From the IMG/VR virus record IMGVR_UViG_3300043446_001791, positions 1 through 64,000 of that record: a DNA stretch of 64,000 nucleotides. One strand, given 5' to 3'. Positions 15,187-23,763 of the stretch are shown here, piece after piece (the first letter of the stretch is position 1; every line of letters begins with the position of its first letter). The notes beneath the pieces were generated by a model. The model saw only the letters and a list, made by a program, of their open reading frames with translations. It made no database searches and had not been told where the DNA came from. Source of the stretch: a virus. A program made the position numbers and the translations under genes.

Positions 15187-15853
15187 ATCTGTCCTTAAAT
15201 TGATTATACCAGAAAGCATGGATACTTTTGCCAGGGTGATGGTTATCGTCACCATGCAATTCTTCTCCGTAATAGTCTATTTGCTTAAAATCTGGAGCAC
15301 GAAATGTTTTAAATTGTTCAAACATCTGATAATTTTTTTTATCTGCCCATGATGTAGAAAAAAGACTTATATTATTTTTTTTACAATAATTTTCTAAAAT
15401 ATAATAATAGTTATAAACAAAGTTATTTATAAAATGTTTTTTAATATACCTTGATTCCCTGTGTATTGGAGGAAGTAAAAGAAAAATATAATTTGGTATA
15501 CCATATAACTCAATATATTTAATTGTATTTGTTATAATTTCTATTATTGATCCCCCTGGAAGTGATATATTAAAAAATCCAGATGTGTTATTAAAATCTG
15601 AATATACTTTATATGCCCAGGTGTCTTCCATATTAATGCCAATGCCAGCAGTTATTGAGCAACCATTAAACAATATATGGGTTTTTTCTTGATGATTTTT
15701 TATTAATTCATCGCATCTAAGACCATTAGAATTTAATTTGTATGTAACATTATTCTTACCTATGTGTTTTTTATAATCTGGCATCCCCTCTTCTTGCCAA
15801 AATATAGAAGCAATTTCTGGGCTATCTAATAAATATTTTTCATAAAATTGCAT
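15164..15853 (-). CDS. SGNH/GDSL-type hydrolase-like protein
   Basis: 229 residues. HILFNGCSITAGIGI gives the block-I nucleophile serine, followed by a NISLPGGS glycine block and a late DDNHHPG with the Asp-x-x-His pair. Family members remove or add acyl groups on glycans and lipids. No signal peptide is evident, so it acts inside the cell. Lies between the carbamoyltransferase and two 2OG oxygenases. The block order fits, but overall similarity to known members is modest. Confidence 0.6.
   Translation of the reverse strand: MQFYEKYLLDSPEIASIFWQEEGMPDYKKHIGKNNVTYKLNSNGLRCDELIKNHQEKTHILFNGCSITAGIGINMEDTWAYKVYSDFNNTSGFFNISLPGGSIIEIITNTIKYIELYGIPNYIFLLLPPIHRESRYIKKHFINNFVYNYYYILENYCKKNNISLFSTSWADKKNYQMFEQFKTFRAPDFKQIDYYGEELHGDDNHHPGKSIHAFWYNQFKDRYENSWNK
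15203..15211 (-). promoter_or_regulatory. Extended -10 promoter of the carbamoyltransferase
   Basis: Minus strand TGGTATAAT, about 17 nt before the ATG at 15186, with AAGGA in between. No good -35. Confidence 0.45.
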
Positions 15854-16524
15854 TATTCCTGACCAGTCGACATAATTGGAGTTTTCATATTATGGTACCA
15901 GTGTGGCATTGAATACCTAGTTCCATTTATAATAGGGGCAACCTCATGTATATATAAATAATTTGATGGAAAGTAAATTATGCTTCCAGGCTCTGGCTTC
16001 ATTCTAATATTAGAATTTGGAAAACAAATTTCTCCTCCATCATAATCATTATTTAAGTACATAACAGTTGACAAAACTCTACTGCTAACCCCATGATCTT
16101 GGTGTGCTGGTAAATATCCGCCCTTTTCATATCTTAGTAAATGTATGCTGTATTCTCTTGACTTTATGTTTCTTCCAGCAAATGGATAAATTACATTACT
16201 ATAATGATTTGTTGCAGCATCTAAAGCATCATAAAGTCTTTTGGATACATAATATTGTTCTTCATAGTAATAATCATTTGACTTAACGTCTTCTGGCTTA
16301 GGAAAAAATTTTTGCCAACAAAAGGTTTCCATAGTTCCAGCACTTTCATTTTGCCAAGCATGCCAAGGCTTTACCTCTGTAAATGATTCTGCGTGTTCAT
16401 TATTTTTATACTTGTTGTCTATAGAAGAAACAATATCAATTATTTCTTGAGGATTCTGTAGTGCATTTTTATAATATACTAAACCTAAATCTAAAATATC
16501 ATAATCATAAATAATTGAACTCAT
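15853..16524 (-). CDS. 2OG-Fe(II) oxygenase, prolyl-4-hydroxylase-like, A
   Basis: 223 residues. The double-stranded beta-helix core is clear: GGYLPAHQDHG (iron ligands H-x-D), YLNNDYDGGEICFPN, PGSIIYFPS, then YIHEVAPIINGTRYSMPHWYH with the second His ligand and the 2OG-binding Arg. All iron and 2OG residues are present, so it should be active. Such phage enzymes hydroxylate proteins or small molecules. It overlaps a second oxygenase by 20 nt. Confidence 0.85.
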   Translation of the reverse strand: MSSIIYDYDILDLGLVYYKNALQNPQEIIDIVSSIDNKYKNNEHAESFTEVKPWHAWQNESAGTMETFCWQKFFPKPEDVKSNDYYYEEQYYVSKRLYDALDAATNHYSNVIYPFAGRNIKSREYSIHLLRYEKGGYLPAHQDHGVSSRVLSTVMYLNNDYDGGEICFPNSNIRMKPEPGSIIYFPSNYLYIHEVAPIINGTRYSMPHWYHNMKTPIMSTGQE

Positions 16525-17107
16525 GCTCTGGTGCCCTCCATTTTGGATTTTTGTCTTCTCCTAAGAAATCAGGATCTGCGTGTTGCGGTAAAGAAGTATG
16601 CATATATAAGGCAGTATATCTATGACCAGAAGTTACCTCAGTAATTCCATGTATATATTCACTACCAGCGCTTGGGAAAAAAACTGCAGAATATCTTTTA
16701 GGTTGATAGATAAAGTCTTGATTTGGGAAAAATATTTTACCACCTTCATACTCTGGTGATTCATTTAAATAAATAATTGTACTCCACTCTATCCATGGCT
16801 CTGGGTCTTGTGCATCTAAATGTAGTGCGCCCTTTGTACCAGTTGTCCAATGAGACCCAAACGCCTTAAATACATAAATAGGACTCTTAAATCCATTTAA
16901 TTCTTTGTGTATTTCATTTGATTTGTCTCCATATTTTTTTAATATAGACATTATTGTTGGATTGTATGGCAAAGAAGTTCCACCAAATCTTTCTTTATAA
17001 TAATCTGGGTAAGGCAACCTAACAGCCATTGGGTCATTCTGTTGTTGAATTAAAGTTAGAGCATCTATAGGCTCTATGAAATTATCAATAATATGTATTC
17101 TATGCAT
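16505..17107 (-). CDS. 2OG-Fe(II) oxygenase, prolyl-4-hydroxylase-like, B
   Basis: 200 residues from ATG 17107, set by CCTCCT (GGAGG) 6 nt upstream. Core: KGALHLDAQDPEPW (H-x-D), IYLNESPEYEGGKIFFPN, YSAVFFPSAGSEYIHGITEV and GHRYTALYMH (second His and Arg). Catalytic set complete. Paralogue in fold of the preceding entry but with little close identity, so the two probably have different substrates. Confidence 0.82.
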   Translation of the reverse strand: MHRIHIIDNFIEPIDALTLIQQQNDPMAVRLPYPDYYKERFGGTSLPYNPTIMSILKKYGDKSNEIHKELNGFKSPIYVFKAFGSHWTTGTKGALHLDAQDPEPWIEWSTIIYLNESPEYEGGKIFFPNQDFIYQPKRYSAVFFPSAGSEYIHGITEVTSGHRYTALYMHTSLPQHADPDFLGEDKNPKWRAPEHEFNYL

Positions 17108-17134
17108 TTTTCCTCCTATTAACATTATACACTA

Positions 17135-17989
17135 TCAGTATATATAATGTAATCTGCCTATAAATTTTCTTCCATCTAGTTTATCAAATGGGTTATTATA
17201 ACAATCATATTCAACGTCATTTGTTAAAAATGGTAATGGATAAATAGAATCTTTATTTATATTATGATGATCTATAAAATTTAAAACAGATCTTTTGCTG
17301 CCAGGATCAAAATACTTAGATGGTTCATTATTTATAATTTTTATAATCTCATTATAGTTATGGGTTAAAGAGTATGGGACATATACTGTGTCAATAGAAT
17401 TAAAACCTTCAACAGAATAAAAATCAGTTGGACATGAATATATATCTACTCCTCTAGTAAACCAATAAAATGATAAATACTCAGCCTCTCCTTTATATTT
17501 TAAAAATGTTGGATAGTTTGTATTCTTAAATAATTCAGTTTTAAGAAAGATAAAATCTTTATTTACTATCTGAGATAAAGAAAAATTGTTTGATTCAACG
17601 CTATTATTATATATAAAAAAGTTATCGTTTGTTATATTTGGTATTCCCTTTCCAGATATTACTGAGTTATCTTTATAATTTTCTATTAATATACTGTCCC
17701 ATTTTTTTGAAAGAAAAATATTATCTGAAATTATTAATGTAAAATCTTCTTTAATATTTCTTGCAATTTCAAATCTGTAGTGACATTGCCCGTATGGATG
17801 GTCCCAAAACTTATGCTTATACTCCACATTTTTAATGTTATCATAATAAGTATTTTTAATTATTGGACTTTGATCTATAATGTATACATTAACTGTATGG
17901 CTACCAGATAAATTTTCATTTATTTGCCTTACAGTTTCTTTAAGCAATTTACCTTTATATGAATAAATTACAACGCCTATGCTACTCAT
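17135..17989 (-). CDS. Glycosyltransferase-like protein (GT-A, family-2 type)
   Basis: 284 residues from ATG 17989, which lies at the end of the upstream gene. MSSIGVVIYSYKGKLLKETV opens a nucleotide-binding strand-helix; HKFWDHPYGQCHYRFEIA and DFTLIISDNIFLSKKWDS match the acceptor/D-x-D region of GT-A enzymes (here ISDNIF). Resembles GlcNAc-type transferases that act on proteins or glycans. AT-rich. No signal or membrane anchor. Confidence 0.6.
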   Translation of the reverse strand: MSSIGVVIYSYKGKLLKETVRQINENLSGSHTVNVYIIDQSPIIKNTYYDNIKNVEYKHKFWDHPYGQCHYRFEIARNIKEDFTLIISDNIFLSKKWDSILIENYKDNSVISGKGIPNITNDNFFIYNNSVESNNFSLSQIVNKDFIFLKTELFKNTNYPTFLKYKGEAEYLSFYWFTRGVDIYSCPTDFYSVEGFNSIDTVYVPYSLTHNYNEIIKIINNEPSKYFDPGSKRSVLNFIDHHNINKDSIYPLPFLTNDVEYDCYNNPFDKLDGRKFIGRLHYIY

Positions 17990-18764
17990 CGTCGTGACTT
18001 GCATCCTTTGAAAATATATTCTTTATGCCATAAATTTTTTTTCTCCAAGTTGTTTTTTTATAATATCCATATAGTAAAGATCTTCTGTCTTCGGCCTTTA
18101 ATAATTTTTTATCTACAGAATCATATGACTCATCTATACTCATTTCCCAATCATCTCTTTTAAAAGGAATTATTTGCATAATTGGAGTACCCTTTGGAAT
18201 TACACCTTGAAATCCACGCTTCAAAAAGAATGCAATAAATACAGGAAGGCCCCATATATCTGATTCGACTATTCCAGACATAGTGTAAAATGGCAAATCA
18301 TGTCTATTCATTGGATGAGTAATTAAAACAGAATATCCTGGTGGAGTATCATAAAACCAATTCATTCTAAATCCGTAGTGCATGGGGTGACAGTTATCTG
18401 GAACTACTATATCATTTGTAGGCCTTTTATCTAATAACATTATGCTGCCATTCCAAGATAGTTTTGGTCTACCGTCTGGATCTAAATCAACATGTAAATC
18501 ATCTTCTAAAAGATACATATACCCTGCCGTTAAGGCATCAAAAAATGGTAAACACATTTTTGTTGCAACCTGTGCGCCGTCAGAACCTAAATGATTTACA
18601 GGATTTAAATATCTATCATCATTCCAATTATCATGTTTTGCAAGACTTTTGTACCATTCTGGAACATGACGCACTGCTGGTTCTGGTGCAACTTGACATA
18701 CTGACCAATGTGGCTGTGCATTTAATGCTGGAGTAAAAATTATGTCTAATGGCTTTTCGCTCAT
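17982..18764 (-). CDS. Conserved phage-type hypothetical protein, paralogue 1
   Basis: 260 residues. FTPALNAQPHWS, VPEWYKSL, KMCLPFFDALTAGYMYLLEDDLHV and GFQGVIPKGTPIMQIIPFKRDDWE are shared with the next gene, which shows a common family. It looks like a beta-rich soluble protein; the family occurs in other phages and has no assigned function that I can name. Overlaps the next gene by ATGA. Confidence 0.6.
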   Translation of the reverse strand: MSEKPLDIIFTPALNAQPHWSVCQVAPEPAVRHVPEWYKSLAKHDNWNDDRYLNPVNHLGSDGAQVATKMCLPFFDALTAGYMYLLEDDLHVDLDPDGRPKLSWNGSIMLLDKRPTNDIVVPDNCHPMHYGFRMNWFYDTPPGYSVLITHPMNRHDLPFYTMSGIVESDIWGLPVFIAFFLKRGFQGVIPKGTPIMQIIPFKRDDWEMSIDESYDSVDKKLLKAEDRRSLLYGYYKKTTWRKKIYGIKNIFSKDASHDDE

Positions 18765-19489
18765 TTAAATCTCTTCATGCTTCTATATTTATTTTTATAT
18801 CCATTACTAAATGTTGATCTTAAAAAAATTCGTTGATGCCCTATTTCTTTTTTAACTTGTTCATGAGAAACTATTTCTGATTCCCAATCATCTCTTTTCA
18901 TTGGTATAATCTGGACAAGAGGTGTGCCTTGTTTAATTACGCCTACAAAACCTTTTTTAATAAAAAAAGAAAAATGTCCGTCTGTTATAAACTTATCCGT
19001 ATCTACAAATCCACCTAAAGCCCTGAACGGTAAATCATCTTGATGGTTTGGATGTAGGACTAATGTGCTATATCCTTTTTCTGTTTTAAATGCCCAGAAC
19101 GGCATTATTCTAAATAATTGTTTATGATACATATCTGGATCTACAGGATAATGGTTGTATTGCTCTGCAGAATGTGTTGCAAACATATCTGTACCAAATC
19201 TTTTCATGGGGTTTGGACACTGTATGTTTAATTTGTTTGGGTCACTAGCATCTATATAAATATCCATCGGCAAAGATAAAATATAGCCAGCAGTCATTAG
19301 ATCAAAAATTGGCATACATTTTTTAACAGTTCCATTAAATGAGCCAGATGCTAGTCCTCGCTCTTCGTCTACGGTTGCTGGTTGTCTTTTATACCACTCT
19401 GGAACAAACTTTGACGCTGGTACTGGAGGAGGTGTAAAGATTGCTGCTTCTTCGCTAAATGGGTAAAATTTTATCTTTCGTGAACTCAT
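18761..19489 (-). CDS. Conserved phage-type hypothetical protein, paralogue 2
   Basis: 242 residues with the same order of motifs as its neighbour: FTPPPVPASKFVPEWYKRQP, KKCMPIFDLMTAGYILSLPMD, GFVGVIKQGTPLVQIIPMKRDDWE. A tandem duplication followed by divergence. AAGGAG lies 5 nt before the ATG and an extended -10 at 19516. Role unknown. Confidence 0.6.
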   Translation of the reverse strand: MSSRKIKFYPFSEEAAIFTPPPVPASKFVPEWYKRQPATVDEERGLASGSFNGTVKKCMPIFDLMTAGYILSLPMDIYIDASDPNKLNIQCPNPMKRFGTDMFATHSAEQYNHYPVDPDMYHKQLFRIMPFWAFKTEKGYSTLVLHPNHQDDLPFRALGGFVDTDKFITDGHFSFFIKKGFVGVIKQGTPLVQIIPMKRDDWESEIVSHEQVKKEIGHQRIFLRSTFSNGYKNKYRSMKRFK

Positions 19490-20144
19490 AAAACTCCTTA
19501 ATTTTGTCTATTAACATTATATCAGTTGTTTGAACCTCAATATCAAACATTGGAGACTGTTTTTTTATTTTGCCAAATTCATTATCTAACATATGAGATC
19601 CAGAGTTCTTAAAATGAAAATGAACAAAAGGAGGCTCTATCTCAGTTGTATTTGGGGGTATCCTATTAAATTTAATAGAATCCTCATATATAAAAAACGG
19701 ACTTTCTGGTGGTTGCTTAAAGGTAATGTTTATTTCATAATCAATTACCCAGGGAACATAAAATCTGTATATTCCGTCAAAACAGTTTTCTGGCAAACTA
19801 TATTCTTTTCCAGAACTATAATATTGTCTTATCCAGGGTCTATCTATATTATAGAACTTACCCTCTCTTCGGTAATGATCTATTAATAAAAACATTTCAG
19901 CATGATTACCCTGTCTTAAGGTAAAGCCATTATTGTTTATATTAATTAATTGAGGCGGTGGATATAGCGTAGCAGCATAGTGATTAATTGGCTTTAATAT
20001 TGAATCATTAAAAATTTTATTTTCTTTTACTGGTATATACGATAGCCATCTTTTATATGGAACTGCTATTTTATTTATATATAAAAAACTTTCATTTTTA
20101 GAATTTTCCCAAAGATCCCAGTCTTTTTGAAATCCAGTAAGCAT
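19455..20144 (-). CDS. Hypothetical protein, possibly related to the two downstream paralogues
   Basis: 229 residues from ATG 20144; a TTG at 20162 is the longer option. Rich in aromatic and proline residues (PPPQL, KQPPESPFFIYED, PPFVHFHFKNSG). Placement and beta-rich look suggest a partner of the two downstream paralogues, but I see no shared motif strong enough to call homology. Confidence 0.5.
   Translation of the reverse strand: MLTGFQKDWDLWENSKNESFLYINKIAVPYKRWLSYIPVKENKIFNDSILKPINHYAATLYPPPQLININNNGFTLRQGNHAEMFLLIDHYRREGKFYNIDRPWIRQYYSSGKEYSLPENCFDGIYRFYVPWVIDYEINITFKQPPESPFFIYEDSIKFNRIPPNTTEIEPPFVHFHFKNSGSHMLDNEFGKIKKQSPMFDIEVQTTDIMLIDKIKEFYEFTKDKILPI
19516..19524 (-). promoter_or_regulatory. 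Extended -10 promoter
   Basis: Minus strand TGATATAAT, 26 nt upstream of the ATG at 19489, inside the end of the preceding gene. AAGGAG follows in the leader. Confidence 0.45.
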
Positions 20145-20145
20145 C

Positions 20146-21714
20146 TCATCTTGTTGGCTCAACCTTTATCACATCCCCAAACTCTCCAGATTCAATAACA
20201 GTAATCTTAATTCCATTATACACTGCGCTTTCTCCTAACTTTAAAGATGCATTAGAATTATGGCCAGGAGACTTATTATCCATATTAGATGCCTGTATCA
20301 TTTTTTTATTTTCTGGCAAAATTAATCGAATTCCATCGGCGTGAGATGTTACTGACATATCAATCAAATATACAAGTGCGCCTTCAGAAATCTGTGGCAG
20401 TTTATAGTTTATACCCTCTGCTCTTTGAGACTCAACAACAATAGCCTTTTGTTTATCTATTGGGATTACGACTGCCTTATTTCTTGTGCTCTTTACTGTA
20501 GATGGTGCTATATATGCAACAGACTCACGATCTTTATCTAAACATATAACTTGTGAATCAGAAATATATCCAGCAATCCATTTATGCCATGTTAATAGAT
20601 CATATGAGGACGCCCAATTAATTAATCCCCACCATTGAGGAGAATCTTTTTGGGAATGATTGTTGTCATCAAAACCAATTCCTACATGCATTAATTCATG
20701 TATCCACCAGGTTGGGAATGAAAAATTTCTTTCTTGTGCCAGATCTCCACCACTTGGCATGACAGATATAGTTACAAAACCCTCATCTGTTCTTATTGTG
20801 CCAATACCTACTTGGTCTCCAACTATTTTATTTGTACTAGGTGGAAATAAAACTAATACTATATTTGCATTAGTAAAATTAATTTGACTATCTATTGACT
20901 TTATTAAATCAGATGAAAATCTTTCTGCATCAAATTGTTTTCTTTCATGAATTAAATTATAAGAAGATATGTTACCTGGAAAATATAAATATTTATCTGG
21001 TACTTTTATTTGTATGTTTGATCCATTGTCGGATGCTTGCTTTGTCCAATCAATAAGAAAATCAAAATACTTCTTAAAATCTTCAGATGGCTTTGTATTT
21101 GAGTTTGGAATATCATTAGAATATAAGGGAACTACTTGGTATACAGTATTTGGTGATGGATGCTTTAGGTAATCTATCCAAAACTTATCGTTATTTTTGA
21201 ACCCTAATGTATTTTGTTTTTGTGGATTTTGATTTAATTTACACTCTAAAATATTTTTTGTAACAAAATTATTTTGTATTTTAGGAAGAGATGTAAGTTC
21301 TGATGTTTTTGGAACCCTAAACGGACTTAGACATCCTCCACCATTTATATGTTTCTTTTCAAACTGCTTCCATTCGCTAGGGGTATCGGGATCTAATTCA
21401 CACGGACTTAAAAAGTATTTTTTATTTGATGTTGGTAACTCTGTTTTAGTTTGTGTTGCTGTAGGCGTAGGTGTTGGTGTAGGCTGAACAACAACAGGCT
21501 TTTTGACAGCCCATCTATAAACTGTTCCACTTTTTAAGCAAATACGATTATTTTCAATTTTATTTACCTTTGATTTAGGACACGCTGTTGTAGTAACTGT
21601 ATAGTCGCTTACACTATTTTGTGCAACTGGTGTTGGTGTGGGTGCTAATAAAGATGCTACAGTAACCGTAGAAATACAAACAATACACATTTTAAATAAA
21701 GATCCTAACGACAT
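20146..21714 (-). CDS. Secreted M6-like metalloprotease
   Basis: 522 residues. Residues 1-25 form a signal peptide or anchor, followed by a P/T-rich linker (PTPTPTPTATQT) near residues 75-90. The catalytic HELMH zinc motif lies in WWIHELMHVGIGFDD, followed by an H/D-bearing stretch and DLLTWHKWIAGYI, the segment that follows the active site in immune-inhibitor-A/M6 peptidases. A later EGALVYLIDMS also fits that family. An exported phage protease could cut host surface layers or other extracellular proteins. Its operon starts with the strong promoter at 21902-21930. Confidence 0.7.
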   Translation of the reverse strand: MSLGSLFKMCIVCISTVTVASLLAPTPTPVAQNSVSDYTVTTTACPKSKVNKIENNRICLKSGTVYRWAVKKPVVVQPTPTPTPTATQTKTELPTSNKKYFLSPCELDPDTPSEWKQFEKKHINGGGCLSPFRVPKTSELTSLPKIQNNFVTKNILECKLNQNPQKQNTLGFKNNDKFWIDYLKHPSPNTVYQVVPLYSNDIPNSNTKPSEDFKKYFDFLIDWTKQASDNGSNIQIKVPDKYLYFPGNISSYNLIHERKQFDAERFSSDLIKSIDSQINFTNANIVLVLFPPSTNKIVGDQVGIGTIRTDEGFVTISVMPSGGDLAQERNFSFPTWWIHELMHVGIGFDDNNHSQKDSPQWWGLINWASSYDLLTWHKWIAGYISDSQVICLDKDRESVAYIAPSTVKSTRNKAVVIPIDKQKAIVVESQRAEGINYKLPQISEGALVYLIDMSVTSHADGIRLILPENKKMIQASNMDNKSPGHNSNASLKLGESAVYNGIKITVIESGEFGDVIKVEPTR

Positions 21715-21895
21715 GTTCGCATGGGTCGCCTCCTGCTTCCCATTCCTCTATTTCTTCTTCACTCATATACTCATAGCCACCATCGTGTGTGTGACAATAA
21801 GGGTCGCTAATCCAGCCTCTTTCAATACCGTTTTGCAGCCAAATACCAAATTCTTGTTCCTCTGGAGACAAGTCTTCCATACCCATATGATTCAT
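21692..21895 (-). CDS. Acidic hypothetical protein
   Basis: 67 residues, strongly acidic (EEEIEEWE), with HTHDGG and two cysteines. A promoter with TTGACA/17/TATACT ends 6 nt before its ATG, so it is probably the first, leaderless gene of an operon that continues into the metalloprotease, which it overlaps by 23 nt. Function unknown. Confidence 0.55.
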   Translation of the reverse strand: MNHMGMEDLSPEEQEFGIWLQNGIERGWISDPYCHTHDGGYEYMSEEEIEEWEAGGDPCEHVVRIFI

Positions 21896-21901
21896 ATATT
21901 T

Positions 21902-21930
21902 AGTATACTCCTAAATGCTTAGGATGTCAA
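21902..21930 (-). promoter_or_regulatory. Strong sigma-A promoter, leaderless
   Basis: TTGACA at 21925-21930, 17-nt spacer, TATACT at 21902-21907, then AAATAT and the ATG at 21895. Near-consensus hexamers at ideal spacing, inside the 3' end of the proteasome-like gene. A 6-bp dyad (ATTTAG/CTAAAT, 21898-21916) covers the -10 box. Confidence 0.75.
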
Positions 21931-22444
21931 TAGGACCTTTACAAGATGTAGAATGAGTAATAGCAGCGTTTACTGCAAGCACAGCCCTTTTTCTTGCGTC
22001 CTTTTGTTTTTGTGTTGAATACAATGAGCCTAATGCTAAGTCTCCGCCAGAACCCATTGCTAGATAATCCTGTTCATATTGTGTTAATGACATATCTGCT
22101 GCATTGTGTTCATATATTTTTCCACGTACACAAATTATCATTCCAAAATCTGATGATGTAGATGTGTCTACCCACCAACCTTCATAAAAATTACGCAAGG
22201 CTTTTAAAAATTTACTATACATAAACTTATCAATACTTCCACGACCTTCAAATTGTGGGGGTACAAATAAATGTCTGATTCTATCCCCATCCATTGATCC
22301 AGCATATCCAAATAGATAGCCTTCTTTTTTCCATATCTTAGGACTTGAAGATATATTTACTGTATTATCATCTGAGATAGCACGATCACCAGCCATCCAT
22401 ATTTTATTATTTACTTTGTCACGAACGACTGCGATACAAGTCAT
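21911..22444 (-). CDS. Proteasome beta/HslV-like Ntn hydrolase
   Basis: 177 residues starting MTCIAVVRDK. Removal of Met would expose Thr1, the Ntn-hydrolase nucleophile. AGDRAISDD supplies the family Asp (about residue 19, D17 in HslV) and SSSPKIWKK a Lys near 35 (K33 in HslV). GSGGDLALGS matches the late GSG.....A motif. Length fits HslV (about 175). No ATPase partner is seen, so it may self-assemble or use a host regulator. Phage roles could include protein turnover or processing. Driven by a strong promoter at 22471-22499. Confidence 0.75.
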   Translation of the reverse strand: MTCIAVVRDKVNNKIWMAGDRAISDDNTVNISSSPKIWKKEGYLFGYAGSMDGDRIRHLFVPPQFEGRGSIDKFMYSKFLKALRNFYEGWWVDTSTSSDFGMIICVRGKIYEHNAADMSLTQYEQDYLAMGSGGDLALGSLYSTQKQKDARKRAVLAVNAAITHSTSCKGPIDILSI

Positions 22445-22470
22445 TGCATACCCTTCTGTGTTTAGTATTT

Positions 22471-22499
22471 AGTATAGCATTGAACTAAAAATGTGTCAA
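22471..22499 (-). promoter_or_regulatory. Strong extended -10 sigma-A promoter
   Basis: TTGACA at 22494-22499, 17-nt spacer, TATACT at 22471-22476 preceded by TGC (extended -10). About 26 nt from the -10 to the ATG at 22444; AGAAGG is the ribosome site. Lies between the endolysin and the proteasome-like gene. Confidence 0.8.
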
Positions 22500-23093
22500 C
22501 TATTTAATAGTTTGTCCACATTCTGGACATGTTTTAGATTTTTTAGCAGTCTTATTAGGCTTTGCAGGCTCATCAGATTTCTTTGCAACTGCCCCGCCAA
22601 ACTTAGGGCGACCAAACCCTACAATTGAAATCAAAACATTTTTCTTATTTTTCTTATAAGCACGAAGTTTTTTACAAACCTCTCCACCATTTCTTTGGCT
22701 ACCTTTATTATCTCCAGATGTATTACCTTCAATGCACCAAACTGTTCCGTCTCCGTTGTCTTCAATAACAATTCCAACATGAGATATTCTATCTACCCCG
22801 TCAGATGGAAAATCAAAATAAGCAATGTCCCCTGGTTCTGGATCTGCTACATCTCCATCAATCCACGCTCCTGCTTTTTTAAATGCTGCTGCTCCACCTG
22901 GAGTATAAACTGTATTAGGAACCTTTACTCCTGCCTGATCGGCACACCACATAACAAATGAACCGCACCATGGTTGAAAGTTAGCCTTGGTAAACTTACC
23001 GTACTTGGTTTCATTGTCTTTTGGACCTTCAATAGTTCCAACTTCGCCTTTGGCTACTTCAATTAATTTTTCTGCCGTTCCCATTTCTGCCAT
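22500..23093 (-). CDS. CHAP-domain endolysin with C-terminal zinc ribbon-like tail
   Basis: 197 residues from ATG 23093, set by AAGGA 6 nt upstream. The CHAP core runs from about 10 to 150: NFQPWCGSFVMWCADQAG holds the catalytic Cys, DRISHVGIVIEDNG the His, and WCIEGNTS the third polar residue. The C-terminus, a lysine-rich stretch ending KTCPECGQTIK, is a half zinc ribbon, possibly a wall-binding or dimer element. CHAP enzymes cut peptidoglycan as amidase or endopeptidase. It leads the lysis cassette together with the next three genes. Confidence 0.88.
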   Translation of the reverse strand: MAEMGTAEKLIEVAKGEVGTIEGPKDNETKYGKFTKANFQPWCGSFVMWCADQAGVKVPNTVYTPGGAAAFKKAGAWIDGDVADPEPGDIAYFDFPSDGVDRISHVGIVIEDNGDGTVWCIEGNTSGDNKGSQRNGGEVCKKLRAYKKNKKNVLISIVGFGRPKFGGAVAKKSDEPAKPNKTAKKSKTCPECGQTIK

Positions 23094-23095
23094 GA

Positions 23096-23539
23096 TTAAT
23101 CCTTGTCCCACTCTGTATCAACTGGTTGTTCTTCTGGCATTGCGCCGTCTGGCTTCTTTGCAAGTCTTGCTCTTATCTCGTCAAGTTCTGCATCAAGTTT
23201 ATCTTCAGCCATTTTAATTTCAGACTCTAACTTTTTATCTGCTTGAGTATTCTTAGCATCCATTTCCTTATTAGATAGTTGTGCAGCCATTATATCTTTT
23301 GCACCAGACTGTCCAATTAATAAACCTGCTAATGTTCCTGTAATAAATGTTGCAACTGAGCCAAGCACATTGAAAAACATTTTATCATTTTCTGATTGTG
23401 CTCCTATTGGCTGAGTTACAAATATCAGAGCATATAAAATACCCAATGCTGTAAATAATAAAATTGCTCCTAATGTACAACCAAGAATAAACTTAAGTCG
23501 TGCATCAAGATCTTGTGGTGTCAATCTTTGCTTGCTCAT
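23096..23539 (-). CDS. Membrane protein with C-terminal coiled coil
   Basis: 147 residues. Two membrane spans (about 17-42 and 56-77, the second ending in GTLAGLLIGQSG) and a long charged helix (about 85-130) before an acidic tail. Located directly before the endolysin, so a holin or holin-partner is plausible; a membrane-linked coiled coil could also span the envelope. It overlaps the lipoprotein gene by ATGA. Confidence 0.55.
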   Translation of the reverse strand: MSKQRLTPQDLDARLKFILGCTLGAILLFTALGILYALIFVTQPIGAQSENDKMFFNVLGSVATFITGTLAGLLIGQSGAKDIMAAQLSNKEMDAKNTQADKKLESEIKMAEDKLDAELDEIRARLAKKPDGAMPEEQPVDTEWDKD

Positions 23540-23751
23540 TTATTGCCTTTCGTTTTTTGATACTCATCCCAAGCATCTTTTCCAATTATATCTCTTGTAC
23601 ATGTGCCAGTTGTCTCACAGACAGGAACATTACATTCCTTATTATCCCAGTTTGCTGGATCCTGACAAGGATAGCGATAGTGACCGTCATACCCGCAGCC
23701 ACTAAGGCCTAATACAAGTATACACGATAATAAAATATGACGAATCTTCAT
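23536..23751 (-). CDS. Small lipoprotein
   Basis: 71 residues. A signal peptide ends in the lipobox LSGC at residues 16-19; the mature part has four further cysteines, probably two disulfides. In phages such small lipoproteins often block superinfection, or act like Rz1-type lysis proteins in Gram-negatives. For an actinobacterial host the former, or a wall/membrane lysis role, is more likely. TATAAT ends 6 nt before the ATG, suggesting a separate leaderless transcript. Confidence 0.7.
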   Translation of the reverse strand: MKIRHILLSCILVLGLSGCGYDGHYRYPCQDPANWDNKECNVPVCETTGTCTRDIIGKDAWDEYQKTKGNK

Positions 23752-23757
23752 ATCGAC

Positions 23758-23763
23758 ATTATA
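23758..23763 (-). promoter_or_regulatory. -10 box, leaderless arrangement, for the lipoprotein
   Basis: TATAAT, 6 nt (GTCGAT), ATG at 23751. No clear -35. Confidence 0.45.

Noticed and set aside
15187-15255. N-terminal extension of the carbamoyltransferase
   Set aside because: The family starts at MKILGINETTHD, and AAGGA precedes that ATG.
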